DNA from: Pycnopodia helianthoides
Lineage: Eukaryota > Echinodermata > Asteroidea > Forcipulatida > Asteriidae
DNA length: 64,000 nucleotides
Reading direction: 5' to 3'
Assembly (NCBI GenBank): GCA_032158295.1
Contig: CM063258.1
Coordinates: forward strand, 2,004,001 to 2,068,000
Shown in pieces: positions 12,773-22,831 of this stretch. The notes beneath the pieces were generated by a model. That model was not told the origin of the DNA, did not search any database, and worked only from the letters and a program-made list of their open reading frames with translations. The position numbers were made by a program, and so were the translations under genes. Within the stretch, counting starts at the first letter, position 1, and each line of letters opens with the position of its first letter.

Positions 12773-13164
12773 AGGAACATTACAGAATTGGTAAGAAAAA
12801 AACTTGTAAAATAAACTTTTGATCACAGATTTACATAAAACTTACACGGTCTAATGATGATGATAGTAGAAAACAATCCATGAAATATTTCTGTCTGAAA
12901 TGCCATATTTGATGAGAAATGAATAAACTAATTTTCCGATTGGAGTTTATCGCTCAGTGACGTTTTATTAATTTGTTGAATCTATATGATTTCATGCAAA
13001 TGTGTAATCAGTTTTTCACTATTTTCTCGTGACCCAGATGGCCGATCGATCTCAAACTTCTACAGGTTTGTCAGTTTATGTAGGGGCCTATATGGTGGAT
13101 TACATAAAGTGCTTACACTGACAGCAACTGTTTTGTTAGCAAAAACTAATTCTGTAATGTTCCT
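12773..13164. mobile_element. TTAA-target MITE (AGGAACATTACAG family), copy 1
   Basis: Flanked by TTAA at 12769-12772 and 13165-13168. The ends are AGGAACATTACAGAATTGGT and its inverted counterpart TTCTGTAATGTTCCT. The interior contains CACGGTCTAATGATGATGAT and CTCGTGACCCAGATGGCC. Further copies lie at 29300-29689 (opposite orientation) and 48256-48641. No open frame of note. Confidence 0.85.
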
Positions 13165-13924
13165 TTAAGACTGGGGGATATTTCTTGGTGTATTAATGCC
13201 CTCTGGTTTACAGATCATTTCGTGTCAAACTTCTATGAATTGAGTGGTATAAATATATGTACATAAGTAAATCAGTCAATATTGTTGAATGATTTTTTTT
13301 ATTTATTTTGTAATTAAAAAAGAAATGTTGAAAATTATTGCTGTGTTTTTGTCTATACCCTTTGTGTCGTTAATTATGTTATAAAATACACAGGAAAATT
13401 TGAAAGTTGGGATAGCTGCAGAGTGATGCACTGAGGATTTGCCTCTACACTGTGGTATGAATGAATGGCTTCATTACACAAAGCCCTCGCAGTTCGATAG
13501 TTCCTTAGTCATAATTTATAAACATGATACAAGAGAATCGGAATGAATGTCCAAAGTGCTTACAAAGTTTGGGATTGGGATAACTGCAGATGGATACAAG
13601 AGGATTTGCGTCCATCAGGCAAATGCATTTCAAGAAGCCATTAATTCAATAGTTCCTTAATGTCATACAAACGAGAATTGGTGATTATACTCCTCGAACG
13701 CCACCACTGGATCCATCGGGCAAACTGGTGGCACACTGTATTGCAGCGACCGTTCTCCCTTACCAGTGGTCAGCTGGCCAAATTCTAGTTAAAATACCCG
13801 AGGACCAGTCAAAATTCTCTCAAGGTGGTCCAGGCTGGCTAAGTTCAAATGTTGAGAGGCTTCCCTATTTTGTATGAAATATGGACTAGTTGTTTTTTTA
13901 AATATGAGATATCGCCTAACTCAC

Positions 13925-14107
13925 TAGGCCGGAGGCCACTTCAAGGTGAGGGCCACACTTAACTGATTTGGGCTGTCGACCCAATTTCACCTATCACCAG
14001 GGGCAAGTTGCCACCTACTCCTGGGGCTGAAACAACAGGTTTACCCCTCAACAGTCCGTAAGGATGTAGGCATGGGTATCATCCACTAAGAGCCTGGCTG
14101 GTAGAGT
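13925..14107 (-). mobile_element. SINE 3' body, truncated
   Basis: Matches the tail half of the complete SINE at 54537-54862: GCCACTTCAAGGTGAGG, CACTTAACTGATTTGGGCTG, GCCACCTACTCCTGGGGCTG and CCTGGCTGGTAGAG occur in the same order. The tRNA-like head is missing, so this is a 5'-truncated copy. Confidence 0.7.
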
Positions 14108-14273
14108 AGAATTTGAAAAAGCTGGTGGACTTGTGAGACAACAAGCTAACTGGTCCTGCGGTCTAGTCACTGACAAAAGTTCAGGGCAATCGTTTCACTG
14201 CAAGAAGCCTCAGTTTGATAGTTCCATAAAATACATTTAGCTAAAAAATAAATATCAGTACACTACGGAGGGG

Positions 14274-17200
14274 TCATCCCATCCGGTCACCATATTTTGT
14301 CAGCTTCATTGGAACCTCGTCCGTTGCTTGTAAGGTTGTTTTATTCCCAGTCTGACCGAGATTTGAGTCTCTGATTGTTAAGGACTCTTGGTGATGCGCT
14401 GTATTCACCCAGAGTTTCTGACACTGTTTACTTGCAATAGAAGCAACTGCGTACGATGATACAATAGCACCACCTGCAAAGACAGAGCATTATTAGACAG
14501 AGTTGTTTGCATGATTGTAAGAATCTCCCTTCGAAAGAACTTCCTCGGAAAAAAATGTTTATAAATATTGAAACGAAGAAAACGACCCTCTAAATAACAT
14601 CGTCATTAAATAATCTGGGCTCGGTTTCACAAAGCACTGAGATTCATCTTAAGATGAGTTGTATTGTGACATCACACTTTGCTTAGCAATTAAGATTGAT
14701 TCGCAGTTAAGATTAATCTTAGCTCTTTGTGAAATCGGCCCCACGGTTAAATTATAACACAATTTTGTATCACAAACTGCAGATATAGAACTTTTGGGGG
14801 ACAAAAGAAAAAAAGGAAACTCGAAACCACCCAAAACTTTGTACAGTTTTCTGTACAAAAGTAGAAAAAAAAGAAAAGGAAATCAGCTGATAGGTAAAAT
14901 GTTATGTTCCTGCTTCTGAGGTAACAACTTCTAGATCTTGGGTCAAAGTTCATTAAACTGCACTATAGCAATCATGCATTGGTGCATCTATAAACACGTA
15001 ATCATCGTCTATTTTGAGGGACAAAAATAGCATTCCAGCTGATCCGAACATAGACAAAGGACAAACTGTACATCCATCATGCAAACTGACCACGACGAAA
15101 CAAATGTATGACAAAGCCTCCTTTTTAAATACCATGCATGTGATTTTATAAGGAATTTTTTCCTAATTTCGAGATTTGTATAAATCCCCTTGAGCCATTA
15201 AATGTTCATGAAAGAAGTAAAGCAGTCACCAAAGGGAGAAAGAAATAGTCCACATTGTGTCCAAACTCCAAACCTGTAGCTTTGTTTTTCTGGTGATCAA
15301 TGCACAGAGTCTGTTAACACGTTGACTGCCGCCTACGAGTATATTCGTAGTAACAGGTGTAACCGCTTCTGCCACTACGAGTATACTCGTAGAGAATGAA
15401 AGGGCTTTGTATTGTTATTTAAATACACTGGCATCACTGAGCACGCAACAAATATGCTTCTGGCAGTGGTGAGGACATGGCATCCTTAGAATGTGTATGT
15501 TCAATTTTGTTTGTATAGTAGCTATTTGGTATGCACGCATGCGCACTGCACTTGGCAAATGGGAACGCCGTACGAATCTATGACAGGCAGTCAACGAGTT
15601 AACCTGAATCATAACATCTGGGAGGTTCTGGGTCTAGAATAAGGGGGAACCCTTCCGGGTCTAGTACAAGGGGGTACCCTCCTGGATCTAGAATAAGGGG
15701 GAACCCTTCTGACTCAGAACCGAAGGTGAAACCTTCTAGGTTATAAACAAGGTGGGAACAAATACTTCTGGGGGGTCTTAGAAAAGGTGGATCACTTCTG
15801 TTGAATAGGGAACCTTTGGATGCAGAATGACCCTTCAGCTTGACAAATGGGGAACCCGTACTGAATCTAGACAGGCAGTGGTAACCTGGATCTAGACATA
15901 AGGGAGGCTTCTGGGTCTAGAATAAGGGGGAACCCTTCGGTCTAGTACAAGGGGGAACCCTTCTGGATCTAGAATAAGGGGGAACCCTTCTGGGTATAGA
16001 AAAGGGGGAACCCTTCTGGATCTAGAACTAAGGGGGAACCCTTCTGGTCTAGAAAAGGGGGAACCCTTCTGGTCTAGAATAAGGGGAACCCTTCTGGTCT
16101 AGAATAAGGGGAACCCTTTGGGTCTAGAAAAGGGGGAACCCTTCTGGATCTAGAATAAGGGGAACCCTTCTGGGTCTAGAATCAAGGGGGAACCCTTCTG
16201 GTCTAGAAAAGGGGAACCCTTCTGGTCTAGAATAAGGGGAACCCTTCTGGTCTAGAACAAGGGGGAACCCTTCTGGTCTAGAATAAGGGGAACCCTTCTA
16301 GGTCTAGAATAAGGGGGAATCCTTCTGGTCTAGAATAAGGGGAACCCTTCTGGGACTAGAAAAGGGGGAACCCTTCTAGGTCTAGAATAAGGGGGAACCC
16401 TTCTAGGTCTAGAACAAGGGGAACCCTTCTGGTCTAGAAAAGGGGAACCCTTTTGGGTCTAGAACAAGGGGGAACCCTTTTGGATCTAGAATAAGGGAGA
16501 ACCCTTCTAGGTCTAGAATAAGGGGGAACCCTTCTGGGTCTAGAACAAGGGGGAACCCAGACCCAAGAGCTGTTTTCAGGAATTTTCAAGCTCATCAAAT
16601 CTCATTCCTGAATTACTGACCCCAGTCGACATTCTTACCAGCAATAAAGACTACATTATAGACTGCAGGAAACTTTGCATACTTTTGCTTTATTGCAAAA
16701 TGTGCAGTAAAACCACCAACTCCTCCTGTGAATAGTAAACACAAAAATTACTTGTTTTGTTATTAATTTTTCAATGCATGTTTGGCCACTCTTGGTAAGG
16801 TGCTTTAGGAAGAAAACGTAAGATGAAAATAACTCAGGAGAGCTGAAGGTAGGAATTGATGTTCCTCTTAAAACAGTCTAGATTGTAGAACGGGGGGAAA
16901 CATAAACCAGGCAAGGAGTTCCTTAGAGATGCAGTAGGGCCTACGTGGAACACATTTGTTGAAATGGCTCTTTGTTCTACATCTCTGCAAAGCAAGAGTG
17001 TTTGGCTGAGAACAAGCAGAAATCTCAATCATCCTGACACACTGTGGCACATTTACTAAGCAGGATACCACTTACATTTGGTACGTAAAATGGTATTTAA
17101 GCTGACCTTATTCTGGTGTCCTCAGTAATTTGTTTACTTTTACAGCTCTAGAAATAAGCATGCACCATGAGCATCAAAATTGGTGTATAATTTTCTAATA

Positions 17201-20200
17201 CCTACTACTGTACTACTAACACCAATAAGAACTTCTTCTTTAGCAAATAGATGTTTAATTTTTGTTCACAGGTCTCGGGAAAGTACAGTGCTTTACACAC
17301 ATCAGTGAAACGGTAAAACAAAAGTATTATATTTTTCTTTAGAGCCAGTATCCACAAAGTGTTCATGGTGCTTGCCCCAATAACAAAGCTCCTAGGCTGT
17401 GGATGTCTTCCAATGGTGCAATTTAAGCAAAAAAAGGAGAAAAAAAACATGCTGCGGATCAAACCAGGAACACCGGGGCAAACCCCTTCTCTTTACGATA
17501 AGTGTAACTGAGTTCTTTTACGTGCATTACACAACACACGGGACCAACGGCTTTACGTCCCATCTGAAGGACACAGCAATAATGGCTAAGTGTCTTGCTT
17601 ACGGACACAAATGTCACGACCGGGAGTCGAACCCACACCCTGCCGATCAGAAACACCAGAGCTTGAGTCCGGTGTTCTTATCCGCTCGGCAAGGACACGC
17701 CACCAAAATCTTTATAGAAATTAAGTGAAATGTTCATTGAAAAAATGTGTCTTCAAGGCTGTTTTGAAAACGTCTGTTGTCTGGATGGCTCTGTTGGAAT
17801 GTGGGAGATCATTCCAGGGCCCAATTTCATAGCTCTGCTTAAAGTTTTAGTAAATTTTCGTGCTTAGTGTAGTGCTCAGAAAAATGTGCTCACAAGTGTA
17901 AGCGTATTTCACAGGTTAGCAAGAAAATTGGGCAGCCAGTTTGTGGGTTCACCATGGATTTGCATTGCTACGTCATTTATTTTGATACGGTTAAAGCCCT
18001 GGAAGTTTAGCAGCTTACAGTTGGCAGAGCTATAAAATGGAAACTCACACAGTAGGCCTAAGCACAAAATCGTCCGTTAAGCAACTCTATGAAATTGGGC
18101 CCTGACCTTTCCTGCAGCTAACCTGCAGCTTCCCTGTACTACATGCTGTACATACCTGCAAAGAATGCAAAGATACCCTTTATAAATGCCCTGGACTGGC
18201 ACTGTCCGTACTCATGTATTCCCTACAGACAAAAGAGTAACAATTATGGGGATATCAATATCATACTGTACAATAAAAATTAAATAATTGACATTACTAA
18301 AAGCCAGATCAAATGCAAGATAAATAGAACATGATAAAGCAGAATGTAGTTTTGATAAATTTATGTAAGGTTAGTTTTGCTTTTCAACATTTGAAAATTA
18401 TGCTTAAAATGTGTTGGCTATAGTATTACTATTATGTTTAGACCTGGTATAAAGCGGCCGATAAAGACGTACTTGGAACTGTTTCAGAAAGCAGGAGCTA
18501 ATAATGCCTTACTAGATCAACATTAAGCTAACTCAACATACAATCTAAAAGAATGGGCACATATGTACGCACAACCATTGAGCGTCGCATGCAATTTGAC
18601 CTTTGGCGAAACGGCCCAAGGACAGCTGCAGGAATTGTCTTACTCTTTTAGAATGTATGGCACTATGATGACTGAGGTTCGTTTCGCTATCGTCTATAGT
18701 TCTAGTGTGCAGTCAGTATATGGTCAGTCATGTCATCGTACAGGTCATATCCTGGTCATACTACAGTCATTATCGGGTACTACTCCTGGGACTCGCCCCC
18801 CAGCAAGTCGCCACTACAAAGTCGCCCCCAGCAAAGTCGCCCACTACAAAGTCGCCCCCCAGCAAAGTCGCCCACCACAAAGTCACCCCCTCACTTACAA
18901 AGTCGCCCCCTGACAGAGTCGCCCCCCAACAAAGTCGCCCCCCGACACTGTCGCCCCCTAACAAAGTCGCCCAGTGTATCGTTGAGCGACGTAGCGTGCA
19001 TGACGGGTTTGAGCGTGTTTAATCTTTGTGTTGTAGCAGCTTCTTTTAAATATTAGAACACTAAAATAATATATATAACAGGTTATTTACATTTTATTTA
19101 CAGAATATATACATCAAATAAATTATCAAGCAGAAGTGAACATGAGGGTGATGGGAAGTTATTTCACGAGTGTTTATTTTGAGAATTTTGGACTGTCTCA
19201 AGTTGGTGAATCCAGTGTGATTGATTCATCTATGCTTGCAGTGTGTGTCATCACAATTACGAGCCTCAAGTGATCTTCTTTATACTAGCGGGTTCGCGCG
19301 CGGCACCCCCGCTAGAAATCATTGCGTATAAAATGCTGCAAATGTAGCGTTGTGTACGTGTACGGGGGAAAATCACGGGGGTTGCGGCTGGTGGGAAAAA
19401 TATAAAATTACATAGGAAATGTCCGATATGGTTAAGGCCCAAAGGTGCTTTTTTAATGTCGACCTGAATTGAATGGATTGACTTGGGTTTTAGCGCTGGG
19501 AGTGTTCCAAATCGCCGCTGCCCCCACTCCGAGAATCATCCCAACGCATCATCGCAATCGCAACATAACAAAGCCTATGGCTGGTCACCCCCAGATGGGT
19601 CCCAGGGGGACACTTACACCGACAGCGAAATCAGTGCCAAGAAGCTGTTACGTGCTTAATTTAATTCAGAAAATTGTCTATGTTTGATTCAGATTTACAT
19701 AATATTAGAAGGCCAATTCAAAGTAAAAAAAAGTGAAATCTTCTTGGGCAACTTTGTTAGGGGGCGACTGTGTCGGGGGACGACTTTGTTGGGAGGCGAC
19801 TCCGTCAGGGGGCAACTTTGTGAGGGGCGACTTTGACAGGGGGCGACTTTGTAAGTGAGGGGGCGATTGACTTAGTATATAGTGGGCGACTTTGCTGGGG
19901 GCGACTTTGTAGTGGGCAACTTTGCTGGGGGGCGACTTTGTAGTGGGCGACTTTGCTGGGGGGCGACTTTGTAGTGGGCGACTTTGCTGGGGGGCTCTGA
20001 CTGGTATTCCTATCGAGTATTTATGAGGTTCGTTCTGCGAACGAGTCAGGACTCAGGAGTAAGTCACATAGTGACATAACATTAATAACCATAAATATTA
20101 TTATTATTATTTATTCGGCCAGTGTCAAAAACAAATACATACAAGTAGAACAAAGATAGTAAGACTTTTAAAAAAAAGGTAACTTAAATACAGGGTAACT

Positions 20201-20348
20201 AGAGGAGCGGGATTAGATAATAACATGGAGGTAGGAATGATAATTATTGTATAATCACTCCCTCCCTGGGGCTGTTTCAGTCTTCATATCTTACCGGATA
20301 TTTGCTTGCTGTCTCATCATCAAGATCCGATATTCCAACCATAACCAT
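14274..20348 (-). CDS. TMEM141: Transmembrane protein 141 (TMEM141), four exons
   Basis: Small membrane protein of unknown biochemical role. Minus-strand exons: 20348-20295 (ATG), 18222-18156, 16725-16639, 14473-14274 (TGA), all with AG/GT borders and matching phases; 135 residues against 108 in human. It starts M-V-M-V-G-I-S-D-L-D-D, then K-Y-P-G-I-H-E-Y-G-Q-C-Q-S-R-A-F-I-K-G, aligning with the human K-H-P-G-L-G-E-Y-A-A-C-Q-S-H-A-F-M-K-G block. Two hydrophobic stretches follow (about residues 33-53 and 68-88), then K-Q-C-Q-K-L-W, matching human E-K-C-N-N-L-W. The C-terminal tail of ~35 residues is longer than in human and unrecognised. Intron 1 and intron 3 carry large tandem repeats. The first of the two in-frame ATG codons was chosen because it gives the human-like N-terminus. 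Confidence 0.9.
15318..15598. mobile_element. piggyBac-like MITE (CACGTTGACTGCC ends)
   Basis: Flanked by TTAA at 15314-15317 and 15599-15602. The left end CACGTTGACTGCC and right end GGCAGTCAACGAG are inverted. Just inside the left end are two palindromes, CTACGAGTATATTCGTAG and CTACGAGTATACTCGTAG. The TTAA plus a C-x-x-x-TTGACTGCC-type terminus resembles piggyBac ends. In TMEM141 intron 3; no transposase. Confidence 0.8.
15624..16563. repeat. Minisatellite, ~22-29 bp unit, TMEM141 intron 3
   Basis: About 35 head-to-tail copies of a unit like GGTCTAGAATAAGGGGGAA followed by CCCTTCT. Unit length varies by a few bases through gain or loss of G, A or AT. Each unit contains the TCTAGA palindrome and the inverted GGGGGAACCCTT, so single strands could fold locally. 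The leftmost units (15624-15900) are more diverged than the interior ones. Confidence 0.95.
16796..17060. repeat. Dispersed repeat shared with 3120-3340
   Basis: Carries AAAATAACTCAGG, GAGCTGAAGGTAGGAATTGA, TTCCTCTTAAAACAGTCTAG and CAGGCAAGGAGTTCC in the same order as the FPGS intron copy. Family not recognised; no intact reading frame. Confidence 0.6.
17440..17707 (-). mobile_element. tRNA-like SINE, long body
   Basis: On the minus strand, 17705 downward reads GGCGTGTCCTTGCCGAGCGG (A box), a long variable region, then GGGTTCGACTCCCGGTCGTG (B box). The body contains TTCAGATGGGACGTAAAGCC and GCACGTAAAAGAACTCAG. Same tRNA-type head as 8403-8617 and 54537-54862. Lies in TMEM141 intron 3 on the gene's sense strand. 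Confidence 0.8.
17817..18105. mobile_element. GGGCCCAATTTCATAG inverted-repeat element
   Basis: Begins GGGCCCAATTTCATAGCTCT at 17818 and ends with the inverted CTCTATGAAATTGGGCCC at 18088-18105. About 290 bases in TMEM141 intron 2; interior lacks coding sequence. Confidence 0.75.
18785..19996. repeat. Inverted pair of AAAGTCGCCC minisatellites, TMEM141 intron 1
   Basis: At 18785-18975 a unit of ~15-16 bases (AAAGTCGCCCCCCAGC, CACTACAAAGTCGCCC) repeats about twelve times. At 19745-19996 the reverse complement (GGGCGACTTTGCTGGGG, GGCGACTTTGTAGTGG) repeats about fifteen times. They flank ~770 bases of non-repeated sequence. The whole 1.2 kb looks like one inverted-repeat element whose ends are tandem arrays, able in principle to form a very long stem. 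Confidence 0.85.
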
Positions 20349-20997
20349 ATTGCAAAATGAGGATGAGTTGTGTCACCCAGTAACGTTAGAGAAGAATACC
20401 GTATTGACTGCCGACTGTCGTGTTTGGTTTTTTTGGTTATATAACCAGCATCCTGGCCTACACACACGCACAGTACATAGCATCGGACACTGTGCGCTGA
20501 AGTCGACTACTGGACGGTCAGCAAGTAGGGCGCCACCCATTGAGTCAATAAGATAAGACGGCCAAAGGCGGGTGCGATTCTCGCGACTCCTCGGCTAAAA
20601 GTTTGAATTTCATCCTGGCGATCATTGATGAAAATATCATCATCTTCATCAAATTGCCCCCAAAATTTGCCTAAAACATCATCAGTGGAGCACTGACGAA
20701 AAATTGTTAAATGGCTGACACTAGGGGCGGACATTCGAGCGCAAGCCTTTGAAGTTGATCTTTTATTCAACAACCAATCTGTCAACATTAAATTGTGGCA
20801 ACAAAATATAGCCTGCAACAAACTGAAAGAATTCATTTTTTAATCTATAATTCCTACGAAAAGAAAACTTAGAAAAGAAAACTTATTTAAATGTAATATT
20901 TATTAAAGCCCTACCACATGCGACGTCACAGAAGATCTGAGCACAATATTGTTATTATGTAGAAGTGTGAATCACCAAGTAGGGCCTACTGTGAAAA

Positions 20998-21368
20998 TGT
21001 TAAAAATTACGTTATACAGGATTGGTAGAGCTGACAAAACAGTCGCAAACAAAGTTCATGTTTTGAATGATTAACCATTTAACCATATAGGCCTACATGA
21101 AATAAAAAACCTGTGAAAATTTGAGCTCAATTGGTCATCGAGGTCACGAGAATATAGTGAAAAGAGACCTTATGTATTTTCTGTTTTTCAAATATCGAGT
21201 TTATCGCGCGCGATAAAAACTTTTGTTTTATTCATTTCTCAGAAACGATAGCATTTTAGGCAGAAATATTTTAAGGAACCCTTTCTACCATTACTTACTT
21301 TAAATCATGTAAGTTACGTGTGAATCTGTGAACATTTGTGTTTTGGGATCTTGTGTACAGGGCCTAAT
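20998..21368. mobile_element. AGGCCCTGTACAC-family MITE, diverged
   Basis: Contains GATTGGTAGAGCTGACAAAACAGTCGCA-like left-end sequence, GAGCTCAATTGGTCATCGAGG, the CGCGCGATA core and a right end GTGTACAGGGCCT. All correspond in order to 37702-38017 read in reverse. Ends are less clean than in the other copies. Confidence 0.6.
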
Positions 21369-22645
21369 TAAAGCTTGATATAATTATTAAGTGCTAACAT
21401 TAGTTTTAAGACATTGATCACTGGGTGGGTCCCTACAACATACAAAGACCTTTATTCTAAACTATTTAATTGTAATAATTGTAATCTGCATGACCGGTTT
21501 TAAAACTTCCCCTCTAAGTGCGGAAGTAATCCCACGGAATGACACAAATGCATGAAGGTTCCACTATAAACTGCTCCAGTAAAGCCGAAGTTTGATTGGC
21601 AGTTTTCTTGTTTTGAAATCTCAGCTAACACAGGCTGTCAGCAAGCTTGAAACCTGCTACTACAAAAAATAGACGGCTCCACTTTATCAGAGCAGTAGAT
21701 CTCAGGGTGAGGTCCGTATATGTCTGTATAATTTTGCACGAAGTATGTTATGAATGAAAATATGTTTAAGCCACTCAAAAAAGAAAGAAAAAACAACAAC
21801 TCTGGGACCTGATCCCCTTCATAGAAATGTGGAATGGTCCAGTCTAAGATATCAATAACTTTGACGTACACCGGGCATTGCACAAAACAGTAAAATAAAT
21901 CAAATGTGCCATGACTTAATAGTGTTACCAGCCCTCACTTAAAGAGCTACTGGAACGAGAGTAAAGAAAACGTATTAGTTGCTGAAATTAATTTACATGC
22001 GCTCAATGAATACAGACATACAGTTCACATCGTATAAAAATGTTTTATAAATACAAAACAAAATCATTTTGACCACGACTCAATGTTGCTTTTTGTTTAG
22101 TTTCGCGAAAAGCCCACGACGTCATAATTCTGTGTGACGTCATGTGTGGGAGTGGTGTTTTTATACCACTGTGCAGTATGTACGCATTGCAATGGAAAGA
22201 GCACAGTTTTTGCCAACCATACAAGTGGTGGACCTAAGTTTTCTTTAATGCTCAAAGGATCTATAACTAAAAGAAAATTGAAAATCGGGTGGTGTGTACT
22301 TCTTGAGATATGGTCACACTTCCGGTTGACCCAGAAGTAAAGGTCATCAAGGGGTCACGGTAATCGAAGTTCAATTTTTTATTGCTCAAAGAAACTATAA
22401 CTTAAAAGAAATTGAAAATCGGCGGTTCGAATTCATTTCAAAACGATAGTTCTAACGAAAGAAAACTTGATTAAAAAAATTGAATATTTATCAAAGCCCT
22501 ACCACAAACGATATCACAGAAGATCCGAATAATATCCGTTATTATGTAGAAATGTAAATCACCACTGTGGGAAAATAGTAGTTTTACAAAGGCTTGATAC
22601 ATCAAGTGTTCACATTAATTTTACGACATTGGTCACTGGGGTATT

Positions 22646-22742
22646 GTGGCCCGAAGGGACATCGCACATCGCAAATATCTTTGCAAAATATTTGATTTAT
22701 CGCAAATAATTATCTTTGCAAATTTGCGAATTTGCGATGTAG
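22646..22742. repeat. GCAAATATTTGC-type repeat, 3' flank of copy A
   Basis: Short A/T-rich block of GCAAAT and ATTTGC units introduced by GAAGGGACATCGCACATCGC. Related blocks lie at 24979-25363, 31521-31628 and 61231-61326. Confidence 0.65.
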
Positions 22743-22831
22743 AATTTAACCACCCTAATTAACTTGATAAACTTGAAATTCTTTTCGTGGTTTCCACGGT
22801 GCTCAGAGAATTCAATTTTATATCAGTTGGC

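Larger units (their letters stand above)
9218..14273. other. Convergent FPGS-TMEM141 intergenic region
   Basis: FPGS 3' UTR follows the stop, with candidate AATAAA signals at 9512-9517 and 9555-9560. Beyond it lie an alternating ACATGT/GCATGT run (~9820-9875), the tRNA-like element at 9986, GGGCCC-type elements (11149-11519), a TTAA MITE (12773-13164) and a SINE tail (13925-14107). The TMEM141 3' UTR comes in from the right. No protein-coding exon was recognised; the short open frames have no family signature. Confidence 0.6.
20349..22831. other. Intergenic: TMEM141 promoter side to receptor copy A
   Basis: The TMEM141 5' end lies at the left. From about 20860 rightward the sequence matches segments repeated between receptor copies: GCCCTACCACATGCGACGTC here recurs in related form near 22497, 31370, 52731 and 61083, and 21420-21960 resembles 38060-38520 and 52930-53400. 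The left edge of the duplicated array is therefore near 20.9 kb. A MITE copy lies at about 20998-21368. No gene was recognised; a minus-strand open frame at 20507-20836 has no family signature. Confidence 0.6.

Noticed and set aside
18563..19056. Pro/Ser/Lys-rich overlapping frames in three phases
   Set aside because: Low-complexity translations of the AAAGTCGCCC minisatellite in TMEM141 intron 1.
20507..20836. 109-codon minus-strand frame just upstream of TMEM141
   Set aside because: No recognisable motif, no paralogue and no splice partner; could be chance or an old transposon remnant.
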